Shown here: positions 39,369 to 47,592 of the stretch, one piece after another
Layout: the number at the start of each line of letters is the position of its first letter
Numbering within the stretch: the stretch's first letter is position 1
Notes under the pieces: model-generated
Told to the model about the DNA's origin: nothing
Seen by the model: only the letters and a program-made list of their open reading frames with translations
The model's database searches: none
From: an uncultured Collinsella sp.
GTDB lineage: Bacteria; Actinomycetota; Coriobacteriia; Coriobacteriales; Coriobacteriaceae
Direction: 5' to 3'
NCBI GenBank assembly: GCA_902490305.1
Contig: CABUDI010000002.1
Span: 62,001 to 126,000 of the forward strand
DNA length: 64,000 nucleotides
Translations under genes and position numbers: made by a program

Positions 39369-41810
39369 GTGGCAGAGCGTCCGACATACAAGCTCAGGTT
39401 TCTCGATCCCAAGAAGCGCTTTCCGGCGATGCCCGAGCAGCCTGCGGGACGCTCATATGGCGTGGTCTGGAAACTCTTTGGCGAGGATCAGCATGAATCT
39501 TGTTATGTCGTCGAGTTCGTTGGCAAAAGTCATGTGTCGCTTTTGGGCTACGTAAGCGTTTCGGGTGAGGTGTACAAGGTGGACCGCCCCGTCAGCGAGG
39601 CTCCGCTGCCCAACGATCCCGACATGGAACTGGTCCTTGACGAGTCGGATTCCAGTATTGGTGAGATTATGGTAAGGAAAGCCAACGGTGCAATGCGCGC
39701 GTGTGCGCAAACTGCCGGCTCTCCCGAAGGCCCCATGCGCGAGCAGTCCGACCACGAGACATGGAATTCGACCCGCGCCCTTCCTTACGGTGAGTTCATG
39801 GCCTCGATGTTCTTGCGCTACGTGATATTTGCCAACTCCGAAAGCGCTATTGTGAACACGGCGGACGCCGGCGGACTCGACGAGGGTATGCAAAACGTTG
39901 TCGACAAGATCAAGCTCGTAAAGTTGCCCGAGCCGGTCGAGGTGTTTTTGGGCTTTAACACGGCACCGCTCCCCGATGCTATCGAGACGCTGCTTTACCG
40001 CGTTGACCATGCCGAGAATCCGAGCGGTATCGAGCGCTATGCCGCCGCCCTTATGAGCGAAATTGACTTGCCCCGCCTGCGCACCATCGCTGCCAAGTCC
40101 GAGATGAGCCTGGCTCGCATTGATCGCTCAAAGATTTTCTATCTCAATTTTGATCGTAGCCTGTTGGACCAGGACGAGATTGACATGCTGCTTGCCATCG
40201 AGTGCCGTCTCAACCGCCTCTCCGGCATCCTTGAGCGCATCGGGGCCGGATTGGTCCCTGCGGCATCCTCGCCGAGCCTTGAGGGCTGCGCGCTCTTTGA
40301 TGCGTGGCATATCGCCAAGACGACCAACGATGTTCCCCGACTGCTCGATACGGCTTCGAGCGATAACCCGTGGGCCAAGCCGGGAACGGTTTCGTGCCAG
40401 CCGGGCGGCGAGTGGGACGTGCGCACCCGTTTTGCGCGAATCGTTGAGGCGCTCAACGTGGTCACGCGGCTCGACTATACCTATCGGGCAAACGTTGCCG
40501 AGGGGATTATGCTCGTTCGGTTTGGGCAGTCTGTCGTTGATGCCATGCTGCAACGTGAATACGACGCTCAGGATGACGCCTGGCGCGAGCTGGACGAGGA
40601 CACGCGCGCGATCTGGGCCGCGGAGCACGATGCGCGCGTGGCACTCACGCTTGCGGCAGCGTGTTTTGCCGCGGGCACCTGCATCACGCGCTGCTATGTG
40701 CAGATTGCTGCTCCCGACAGTGAGCAGGGCGAGCGCGTTGTCGCAACGTATTTCTTTGGGCGCGCGGCCTATCTGGCCGATTGCGTGCCTGTCGCCAAGG
40801 ATCTTGAGAGCATGGACATGGACGATATGCCGTGCAAGCGTGTGCTTGAGGCGTATGAGTCAACCGCTCCGGAGACGATTGAGCCCGCTGAGGTTCACGC
40901 TCGTCCGCGTGACGACCACCGTTCGCTGCCGCCGGCGTTGCGCGACCTTCTGCTTGCCGATACGGCTGATGAGCTAGAGGTCATGGAAGAGGACGATGAC
41001 CCATACGTGGCCCGTGTTGTTGAATTGCGCGAGCAGGCAAAAGTCGACCGTACAGGTGCTTTTGAAGGTTTTTCCCGTCTTGTTGAGGAGTTGGAGGCCA
41101 AGTGCGCCGTCGCCGAGCTTTTGGCGACAGGTCCGGTCCAAACGCAGTTTTGCGATAACCAGCTGGTGCGCATGGTGCTACCGGTGTTGGAAGAAGACCG
41201 CTCTGTGCGAATCCTTCGTGCGCCCGATGCGCTGTACTTTGCCCAGCACGAGATCTGCAGCTTTTACGCCGAGCAGGAGGACTTTGAACGAGCACTGCCC
41301 GAGGTGCGCCATCTTTACGATCTGGCGCGCTCGTCCATGCAGTCGCACTTTGCGCTCATCAACGTGCTTGCGCGTCTGGAGCGCTTTGACGAGATTATCG
41401 AGGTGGCGCGCCACGGCCTACGTATTGCCAGCGATCGTTCTGCAATCGGCTACCTGTTCTATCGCTTGGCGTTTGCCTATTGGAATTGCGATCAGCTCGA
41501 GCTCGCGTTGGCGTGCTACCGCCTCGTGCCGCGCGGCGAGGAGTCGGGTAGCAACGCGCTGGAGGAAATGCAGGGCCTTATGAACGAGATGGGTGTCAAT
41601 GAGCCGCCGACGTTCGAGGAAGCGGTCGAGACCATCCACAAGGCTGGACTAGAGCTGCCGCCAGTGTCCGCCGTGACGAATCAGCTGGCAGATGCCGCTG
41701 TGCAACTGGTCGACAACGGTTTCTTTTTCCTGGCGCGCGGTTGTATCTTCCAAATGTGGCGCACCATGGGCAACGATGAGCTCGGCTCCCTCAATCGCTC
41801 GCTGGGGTAG
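39369..41810 (+). CDS. Large unrecognised protein with TPR-like C-terminus
   Basis: 813 residues, GTG start after AGGGTGAT. No enzyme family recognised and no signal peptide or membrane helix, so cytosolic. The N-terminal ~110 residues look beta-rich (SYGVVWKLFGEDQHESCYVVEF). The middle part is helical and acidic. The C-terminal ~200 residues show TPR-like helix pairs (EICSFYAEQEDFERALPEVRHLY, FRLAFAYWNCDQLELALACY pattern), suggesting a protein-interaction role. It stands between the tRNA-Arg cluster and tRNA-Ser, with no operon partners. A lineage-specific protein of Coriobacteria is likely, but I cannot name a function. Confidence 0.72.
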   Translation: MAERPTYKLRFLDPKKRFPAMPEQPAGRSYGVVWKLFGEDQHESCYVVEFVGKSHVSLLGYVSVSGEVYKVDRPVSEAPLPNDPDMELVLDESDSSIGEIMVRKANGAMRACAQTAGSPEGPMREQSDHETWNSTRALPYGEFMASMFLRYVIFANSESAIVNTADAGGLDEGMQNVVDKIKLVKLPEPVEVFLGFNTAPLPDAIETLLYRVDHAENPSGIERYAAALMSEIDLPRLRTIAAKSEMSLARIDRSKIFYLNFDRSLLDQDEIDMLLAIECRLNRLSGILERIGAGLVPAASSPSLEGCALFDAWHIAKTTNDVPRLLDTASSDNPWAKPGTVSCQPGGEWDVRTRFARIVEALNVVTRLDYTYRANVAEGIMLVRFGQSVVDAMLQREYDAQDDAWRELDEDTRAIWAAEHDARVALTLAAACFAAGTCITRCYVQIAAPDSEQGERVVATYFFGRAAYLADCVPVAKDLESMDMDDMPCKRVLEAYESTAPETIEPAEVHARPRDDHRSLPPALRDLLLADTADELEVMEEDDDPYVARVVELREQAKVDRTGAFEGFSRLVEELEAKCAVAELLATGPVQTQFCDNQLVRMVLPVLEEDRSVRILRAPDALYFAQHEICSFYAEQEDFERALPEVRHLYDLARSSMQSHFALINVLARLERFDEIIEVARHGLRIASDRSAIGYLFYRLAFAYWNCDQLELALACYRLVPRGEESGSNALEEMQGLMNEMGVNEPPTFEEAVETIHKAGLELPPVSAVTNQLADAAVQLVDNGFFFLARGCIFQMWRTMGNDELGSLNRSLG

Positions 41811-41861
41811 TAGCGAAAACTGCAAGGAGGAAAGGCCACTGAACAATTAGAAAATTCCCTC

Positions 41862-41890
41862 TTGCCCAACTTCGACTGTTTGGTTACTAT
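41862..41890 (+). promoter_or_regulatory. tRNA-Ser promoter
   Basis: TTGCCC (41862-41867), 17-bp spacer, TACTAT (41885-41890), 14 bp before the tRNA. Confidence 0.75.
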
Positions 41891-41904
41891 AGAACGGCTG
41901 TTAC

Positions 41905-41995
41905 GGAGAGCTGACCGAGAGGCCGAAGGTGCTCGCCTGCTAAGCGAGTATGCCCCAAAAGGGCATCTGGGGTTCGAATCCCCAGCTCTCCGCCA
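41905..41995 (+). tRNA. tRNA-Ser (GCT)
   Basis: 91 nt class II tRNA: acceptor GGAGAGC/GCTCTCC, anticodon GCT in CTGCTAA, long variable arm (ATGCCCCAAAAGGGCAT), T arm CTGGGGTTCGAATCCCCAG, encoded CCA. Confidence 0.97.
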
Positions 41996-42260
41996 GTTTA
42001 ACTTTAAAGAAGGGTCCCATCGGGGGCCCTTTTTTATTATCGAGAAAGGGCGCTGGGGATTCGAACCCGAGAGGGCACGGGCGTTAAGCAAACGCGAAAG
42101 CGTTTGTAGCCCGTGGGCGAAAAGCCGCCAGGCTTTGAAGCCGGAGGGCATGCGTAGCATGCCCGGACATCCCCAGCTCTCCGCCAGTTTAACTTTAAAG
42201 AAGGGTCCCATCGGGGGCCCTTTTTTATTATCGAGAAAGGGCGCTGGGGATTCGAACCCT
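41978..42260. repeat. tRNA-Ser-linked non-coding element (family B) with 91-bp direct repeats
   Basis: 41978-42068 and 42170-42260 are identical 91-bp repeats (period 192). Each contains the last 18 bases of tRNA-Ser, a terminator stem (AGGGTCCC/GGGGGCCC + T run) and CTGGGGATTCGAACCC, the antisense of this tRNA's own T-arm. The 101-bp core between them (42069-42169) carries AAACGC-GAA-AGCGTTT, GCCGCCAGGC and GGGCATGCGTAGCATGCCC hairpins. Confidence 0.9.
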
Positions 42261-42262
42261 CA

Positions 42263-42293
42263 AAAAAAGGAGGCATCCTTTCGGACGCCTCCT
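42263..42293 (-). terminator. Terminator of the D,D-carboxypeptidase gene
   Basis: On the minus strand GGAGGCGTCC-GAAA-GGATGCCTCC is followed by seven T residues (plus-strand A run 42263-42269). It directly abuts the family B repeat. Confidence 0.92.
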
Positions 42294-42319
42294 TTCAGTG
42301 GGCTGATTATTCTTGCGCC

Positions 42320-43660
42320 CTACACCTCGGGCGCCTTGGCTACGGTCTCGCTCTCTGCCGTGAGCGGGCGGTTGTCGATGCGGCGGCCCAAGCGATCGAG
42401 CTTCACGAGTATCCATTCAATGGGATTCGGCCCTGCGCCTTCCTCGTCGGCAACCAGGTCCATAACGGCGATTTTGGTGCCGTCCTGCTTGAGCGTAACG
42501 CTGCCCACCTTGTCGCCCACATGCACCGTGCCCGAAAGATCGTCGTAGCTAACCTTTTCGGTCACCTCGCCGGCAAGAGAAAACACGGTCGCTTGCGCCG
42601 TAGGATCGGCGAGCGTGGCGTCGATCGTCTTATCCGTCCAGTCGGTTTGACTGATGCGCGCCATAAGCGGGTTGCCGTTGGCGGTCTTTTCCTGCGTGTT
42701 GGCGATTGCGACCGTCACCTTGTGGTCGTAGTACCAGTTGGCAAGGGTTGCGGTATCGGTAAAGCGCTGGTCGGTGGTGGTGGAGTTCAAAATAACGGTG
42801 TAGATCTCGTCGCCATCGCGGTTGTAGGCACCCGTAAAACAATAGCCTGCATCGTCGGTGGTGCCGGTCTTGCCGCCGATGTTGCCATCTTGGCCCAGCA
42901 AATAGTTATGCGTGTCCATGGAATGCGAATGGTCGGTGCCGTCGGCGCCCGTGACCTCGATCCAGGAATCCTCGCTCGCTACGACCTCGCGGATCGTGTC
43001 GTTTTTCATGGCCTCCTGCATCATCAGCGCTACGTCGTGTGCGGTTGAGTGCATATCGCCAGCCCACCCATCAAAGTCCAGACCATGCGGGTTTTCAAAA
43101 AGCGTACCGGTGCAGCCGAGCTTCTTAGCGCGCTCGTTCATGGCCTTCACAAAGGTTGCCTCGGCGTCTTTGGTCTTAGGCTCGATCTTCTTGCCCACAT
43201 ATTCGGCGAGCACGACGGCGGCGTCGTTGCCCGAGGGAATCATCAGGCCGCGCAGTGCCTGCTCCACGGTAAGCTCGTCGCCTTCGAGCAAGCCGGCGGT
43301 CGAATTGCCCACGGTGGCTGCGGTGTTGCTCACCGTGACCTTCTCGTCCATCTTGCAATTCTCGACGGTTAGGATTGCGGTCATGACCTTGGTGATCGAG
43401 GCAATCTTGACCTGCTCATCGGCGCCGCGCCCATAGTAGACGGTGCCGTCTTTGCCCATGACGAGGGCATTGGTCGCATCGATATCGGGCAGGTTTTCGG
43501 CCGTGATGCCGCGCGCATCGGCGGTTTTGCCGCAAACATTGTCGGTCGTGAGCACTTGGGCGCCGGCGACGGTGGGCGCGCCAGCGGCAAGGGCGATAGC
43601 GCAGACAAAGCCGGCGGCAAGCTGGGCTGAGCGCTTTGCAAAAGAGGTGAGGGACTTCAC
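42320..43660 (-). CDS. Serine-type D-Ala-D-Ala carboxypeptidase (S11, PBP5-like)
   Basis: Exported penicillin-binding protein that trims the terminal D-Ala of peptidoglycan stem peptides. From GTG 43660 it has 446 residues, beginning with a signal peptide (hydrophobic AAGFVCAIALAAGAPTVAGA, likely cleaved near AGA-Q). Active-site motifs: SITK with Ser88 and Lys91, SGN at 143-145, KTG at 264-266. A C-terminal PBP5-type beta domain follows (about 340-410). Starts further upstream would lie before the minus-strand TATACT (43700-43705), which supports GTG 43660. Divergent from a VanR/VanS-like pair, which may control it. Confidence 0.9.
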   Translation of the reverse strand: MKSLTSFAKRSAQLAAGFVCAIALAAGAPTVAGAQVLTTDNVCGKTADARGITAENLPDIDATNALVMGKDGTVYYGRGADEQVKIASITKVMTAILTVENCKMDEKVTVSNTAATVGNSTAGLLEGDELTVEQALRGLMIPSGNDAAVVLAEYVGKKIEPKTKDAEATFVKAMNERAKKLGCTGTLFENPHGLDFDGWAGDMHSTAHDVALMMQEAMKNDTIREVVASEDSWIEVTGADGTDHSHSMDTHNYLLGQDGNIGGKTGTTDDAGYCFTGAYNRDGDEIYTVILNSTTTDQRFTDTATLANWYYDHKVTVAIANTQEKTANGNPLMARISQTDWTDKTIDATLADPTAQATVFSLAGEVTEKVSYDDLSGTVHVGDKVGSVTLKQDGTKIAVMDLVADEEGAGPNPIEWILVKLDRLGRRIDNRPLTAESETVAKAPEV

Positions 43661-43699
43661 AGATTTCGCTTTCGACGGGATGGTCTCTTCTGGAACTAG

Positions 43700-43705
43700 A
43701 GTATA
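43700..43705 (-). promoter_or_regulatory. -10 element of the carboxypeptidase gene
   Basis: Minus-strand TATACT, 40 bp before the GTG start; the -35 is not clear. Confidence 0.55.
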
Positions 43706-43857
43706 TCGTTTGCCGGCGTCGACGATCATCGCGTGCGTGCGTGGCCCACATCCGCGCCCGAACGGGCACAAGGGTGCTTAAGGCCGACTTAATCACCCAC
43801 GCTTGTTGTGTGTGGCGTGCGTCGCCTCGGGCATAATGGAGCGCGAGAGGAGCACGC

Positions 43858-44553
43858 ATGAACGAGCGCATACTGGTAGTTGATGACGAGAAGGCCATCG
43901 CCGACTTGGTTGGTATCTACCTTACAAAAGAGGGCTTTGATGTCCAGATTGCCTATAGCGGGGCCGATGCTGCCAAGGCAATCTTGGAGCAGGAGTTCGA
44001 TTTGGCGCTGCTGGATGTCATGCTGCCCGATATCGATGGATTTGAGCTGCTGCGTACGATCCGTTCCAGCCATACCTATCCTGTGATCATGCTGACGGCG
44101 CGCGATGCCCAGCAAGACAAGATCGAGGGCCTTTCGCTTGGCGCGGACGATTACGTGGTTAAGCCGTTCCGTCCGCTTGAGCTCATCGCGCGCGTGCATG
44201 CTCAGCTTCGCCGCTACACCAGCTACGGTAGCCGCGCGCAGGTGGCCGAGTCGCCGATCATCCAGCTCGACGGCCTGGAGATCAACCGCGATGCTCGTTC
44301 CGTAATGGTGGACGGTGCGCCGGTGCGCCTCACGCCCATCGAGTATTCCATCTTGCTGTATCTGGTCGAGCATCGCGGCAGTGTGGTGGCCGTGGAGGAT
44401 CTGTTCCGCGCGGTGTGGAACGAGGATTTTATGCCCGGCTCCAACAATACGGTGATGGTGCACATTCGCCACCTGCGCGAAAAGATCGGTGACGACGCTC
44501 AAAAGCCGCGCTTTATCAAAAACGTCTGGGGCGTCGGCTACATAATCGAATAA
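43858..44553 (+). CDS. VanR/OmpR-type response regulator
   Basis: 231 residues. Receiver domain with acidic pocket DDEK (9-12), phosphoacceptor Asp53 in LLDVMLPD, Thr/Lys in MLTAR and VVKPF; then a winged-helix OmpR/PhoB DNA-binding domain (about 130-230, ending VWGVGYIIE). Sequence flavour (ADDYVVKPFRPLELIARVHAQLRR) resembles VanR. ATG 43858 follows GAGAGGAGCACGC. The sensor kinase gene begins 25 bp downstream. The target genes are unknown; the divergent D,D-carboxypeptidase is a candidate. Confidence 0.92.
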   Translation: MNERILVVDDEKAIADLVGIYLTKEGFDVQIAYSGADAAKAILEQEFDLALLDVMLPDIDGFELLRTIRSSHTYPVIMLTARDAQQDKIEGLSLGADDYVVKPFRPLELIARVHAQLRRYTSYGSRAQVAESPIIQLDGLEINRDARSVMVDGAPVRLTPIEYSILLYLVEHRGSVVAVEDLFRAVWNEDFMPGSNNTVMVHIRHLREKIGDDAQKPRFIKNVWGVGYIIE

Positions 44554-44578
44554 CGCCTTTGATGGTGGGGAAGTGGAT

Positions 44579-45817
44579 ATGACAAAAGACGATAGGCAAG
44601 CGTTCGAGGTGCCCGATCGACTCTTTGAATACGTGAGGTCAGTCGTCGACAACCGCGCGCTTGCAACGGTGCTGCTCTTTTTGCTGAGCCTGCTGCTGAT
44701 TGGCATCGATAACATCGCTGGAATCTTGGCGGTGCTGCTTGTTGGCTTTTTGCTGATCGATCGATTTGAGATCGTGTGCCGCTGCGTGGTGATTGGCGGC
44801 GCCGCGTGGGCCATGACGTTGGCGATTGGCGCCATGGCGCTCGGCGGCATCGAAGGGCCGGTGTTGTTCGATGCCGGCTTTGTATTCAACATGCTTGGCT
44901 TTGTGCTGGCGCTTGCCGCGTGCGTGCTGTTCTTGTGCGGCCGCGCCCTGTACTACCAGGGCTACGAGCAGGGCGAGCAGCATGCCGATTGTGTGCTGGC
45001 TGCTCGTATTCAAGATCGCCTGATCGATCACCCCGACACCTGGGACAACATCGACGGCGACTTCTTGGAGGTCGAGGGCGCCCTTAACCGCGTGCGTGAC
45101 CGTGAGCGCAAGGTGCAACAGGCCTTGCGTGACGAATCTCATCGCAAGGACGATCTGGTCACGTACTTGGCACATGACCTACGCACCCCGCTTGCCAGTG
45201 TGGTGGGCTATCTTTCGCTGCTGCAAGAGGCTCCTGAGCTGCCGGTTGAGCAACGTGCGCACTTTACGGGCGTGGCTCTCGACAAAGCGCACCGGCTCGA
45301 TGCGCTCATCGAAGAGTTCTTCGATATCACGCGCTTTGACTTCCACGATATCGTGCTCACGCGCGGCTATGTTGATCTGGGGTTGCTGCTGGCTCAGGTG
45401 GCTGACGAGTTCTATCCCATCCTCAACGAGCAGCATAAGGAAGCCCAAGTTGATATTCGCGAGGACCTGACGGTGCTCGTGGATGGCGACAAGATGGCTC
45501 GCGTGTTCAACAACATCATGAAAAACGCCGTTGCCTATAGCTATGAGGGCTCGACCATCACGATCGAGGCCAGACGCCGGGACGGCGGTGGCGTGCGCGT
45601 GCGCTTTATCAATCAGGGCGATCCCATCCCTGAGGCAAAGCTCAAGGTGATCTTTGAGAAGTTCTATCGCCTGGATGCGGCGCGTGCGACCAATCGCGGC
45701 GGCGCTGGACTGGGGCTTGCCATCGCCAAGGAGATCGTATGCGCGCACGGCGGTACCGTTGCATGTGAATCGACGCCCGAACACACGATATTCACCATCG
45801 AGCTGCCCGCCGCATAG
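44579..45817 (+). CDS. VanS-like sensor histidine kinase
   Basis: 412 residues. About four N-terminal membrane helices (about 25-125) with very short external loops, then a linker (residues ~130-185), a HisKA domain with LAHDLRTPLASVVGYL (His199), and a HATPase domain with NNIMKNAVAYS and GGAGLGLAIAKEI. The lack of a large sensor domain suggests membrane-embedded or protein-partner sensing. ATG 44579 follows GGGGAAG at six bases; a GTG two codons earlier sits too close to that site. Forms a pair with the VanR-like regulator. Confidence 0.9.
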   Translation: MTKDDRQAFEVPDRLFEYVRSVVDNRALATVLLFLLSLLLIGIDNIAGILAVLLVGFLLIDRFEIVCRCVVIGGAAWAMTLAIGAMALGGIEGPVLFDAGFVFNMLGFVLALAACVLFLCGRALYYQGYEQGEQHADCVLAARIQDRLIDHPDTWDNIDGDFLEVEGALNRVRDRERKVQQALRDESHRKDDLVTYLAHDLRTPLASVVGYLSLLQEAPELPVEQRAHFTGVALDKAHRLDALIEEFFDITRFDFHDIVLTRGYVDLGLLLAQVADEFYPILNEQHKEAQVDIREDLTVLVDGDKMARVFNNIMKNAVAYSYEGSTITIEARRRDGGGVRVRFINQGDPIPEAKLKVIFEKFYRLDAARATNRGGAGLGLAIAKEIVCAHGGTVACESTPEHTIFTIELPAA

Positions 45818-45920
45818 CCAGTGTGCCCTTACAAACACTTGACAATGCGCTCACGTGCATATGAGCCGCGATTCCTACTATCGATACTGCTGAATTGATA
45901 TCGATGTGGAGGTATGCGGT

Positions 45921-46796
45921 ATGACGGCTGCTGCGGCTGCGGAGCCCACGGAGCTTGAAGAACTCATGAAAGCGCAGGCCGAGGCCGCGCACGAGCGCGA
46001 GGTTGGGGATGCGACTCGCCCCACGGCAGAGGATCTTGCCGCCTCGCCGACGCGAATCGATGTCGAGGGCCTCGACCTGTTCTATGGCGACCATCATGCG
46101 CTCAAGGACGTGAATATCAAGATCCGCGACAAGCAGATCACCTCGTTCATCGGGCCTTCGGGCTGCGGAAAGTCCACGTTGCTGCGCTGCTTTAACCGCA
46201 TGAACGACGGCATCAAGGATTGCCGCATCGAGGGCAAGATTGCGCTCGATGGTCAAGATATCCTGGGCGACTACGACATCTGCCGCTTGCGCCAGCGCGT
46301 GGGCATGGTGTTCCAGCGCCCCAACCCGTTTCCCATGAGCATCTACGACAACGTCGCCTACGGTCCTCGCGGCATGGGAGTGCGCGACCGCGTCGTGCTC
46401 GACGAGCTGGTCGAGGATTCCCTTCGTCGCGCTGCGCTATGGGATGAGGTCAAGGACAAGCTCAAAGAGTCGGGTCTGGGTCTTTCGGGCGGCCAGCAGC
46501 AGCGTCTGTGCATCGCCCGCGCACTTGCCGTGCAGCCCGACATTCTGCTGATGGACGAGCCGACCTCGGCACTCGACCCTGTGTCGACGCTGGTGGTGGA
46601 GCAGCTGGCCTGCGAGCTCAAAGAGACCTGCACGCTCGTGGTCGTTACGCACAATATGCAGCAGGCGGCGCGTATCTCCGATTCGGTCGCATTCTTTTTG
46701 CTGGGTGAGCTGGTGGAGCACGCGCCCACCGCGCAACTCTTCAAGAATCCGACCGATCCGCGCACGGCGGATTATTTGACGGGGCGTTTTGGCTGA
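45921..46796 (+). CDS. pstB: Phosphate ABC transporter ATP-binding protein
   Basis: Cytosolic ATPase of the high-affinity Pst importer. 291 residues: Walker A GPSGCGKST (78-86), Q-loop FQRPNPFPMSIYDNVAYGPR (PstB-specific), signature LSGGQQQR, Walker B ILLMDEPTSALDP and the H-loop VTHNMQQA. An N-terminal extension of ~45 residues (Ala/Glu-rich) is unusual. ATG 45921 follows GGAGGT. pstS, pstC and pstA are not in this window and no PhoU lies next to it. A PhoB/PhoR-like pair follows, as expected for phosphate control. Confidence 0.95.
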   Translation: MTAAAAAEPTELEELMKAQAEAAHEREVGDATRPTAEDLAASPTRIDVEGLDLFYGDHHALKDVNIKIRDKQITSFIGPSGCGKSTLLRCFNRMNDGIKDCRIEGKIALDGQDILGDYDICRLRQRVGMVFQRPNPFPMSIYDNVAYGPRGMGVRDRVVLDELVEDSLRRAALWDEVKDKLKESGLGLSGGQQQRLCIARALAVQPDILLMDEPTSALDPVSTLVVEQLACELKETCTLVVVTHNMQQAARISDSVAFFLLGELVEHAPTAQLFKNPTDPRTADYLTGRFG

Positions 46797-46860
46797 TACC
46801 ATCTAGTAAAGGTACCTTTAGGGTTAAGATGCGGTCATGCCGGCCGCAAAGGGGTTCAAC

Positions 46861-47589
46861 ATGATCTATTACGTCGAGGACGATGACAACATCAGGGATT
46901 TGACGGTCTATGCGCTGCGCAAGCAGGGGATTGAGGCCGAAGGCTTTTCGTGCGACGGTGAGTTTAAGGCTGCCGTGGCGCGACGGGTACCCGATGCCGT
47001 CCTGCTCGACATCATGCTGCCCGATACCGATGGCTTGGCGATTATGCGTCGACTGCGTGCCGATCGCCTGACGGCGACGGTGCCCATCATGATGCTTACC
47101 GCCAAGGATACCGAGCTCGACAAGGTGATGGCGCTCGATGGCGGTGCCGACGATTACCTGACTAAGCCGTTTTCGCTCATGGAGCTCGCCAGCCGCTGCC
47201 GCGCACTGCTGCGTCGCGGCGGCATGGTCAAACAGGCAAGCGATGTGCTCAGCGTGGGCGACATTGTGCTCTCGCCCAGCCATCGTGAGGTGACTGTTGC
47301 CGGCGAGTCGCTTAAGCTCACCCTGCGCGAGTTCGACCTGCTCGAGTACCTCATGCGCAAGCCCGGCGTGGTCTTTACCCGCGAGTCGTTGCTGCAGAGC
47401 GTGTGGGGCTGGGACTTCGACGGCGGTTCGCGCACCGTTGACGTGCACGTGCAGACGCTTCGCCAAAAACTGGGCGAGCATGCCAGCGCCATCGAGACCG
47501 TGCGCGGCGTGGGCTACCGCTTGGCCGAGCCTTCTTCCGGTGATGGTGCCGAAGGTGACGACATCGCGGCCACCGCATCGGAGGAGTAA
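46861..47589 (+). CDS. PhoB-like response regulator
   Basis: 242 residues. Receiver domain (VEDDDNIR, phosphoacceptor Asp50 in LLDIMLPD, MLTAKD, TKPFS) and OmpR-type winged helix (VWGWDFDGGSRTVDVHVQTLRQKLGE, ending GVGYRLAEP), plus a ~20-residue acidic tail. ATG 46861 follows AAAGGGG; an in-frame start 24 bases upstream has no site. It lies 64 bp after pstB and three bases before the sensor kinase, so the trio probably forms a phosphate-response unit. Confidence 0.88.
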   Translation: MIYYVEDDDNIRDLTVYALRKQGIEAEGFSCDGEFKAAVARRVPDAVLLDIMLPDTDGLAIMRRLRADRLTATVPIMMLTAKDTELDKVMALDGGADDYLTKPFSLMELASRCRALLRRGGMVKQASDVLSVGDIVLSPSHREVTVAGESLKLTLREFDLLEYLMRKPGVVFTRESLLQSVWGWDFDGGSRTVDVHVQTLRQKLGEHASAIETVRGVGYRLAEPSSGDGAEGDDIAATASEE

Positions 47590-47592
47590 CCC

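Noticed and set aside
33681..42260. Conventional genomic island between tRNA genes
   Set aside because: The intervening genes are housekeeping (rlmH, proC, serS) with native base use and no integrase; only the small tRNA-linked repeats look inserted.
42320..43660. VanY-type glycopeptide resistance
   Set aside because: The enzyme is a serine S11 peptidase with SxxK/SGN/KTG, not a zinc VanX/VanY, and no vanHAX genes are present.
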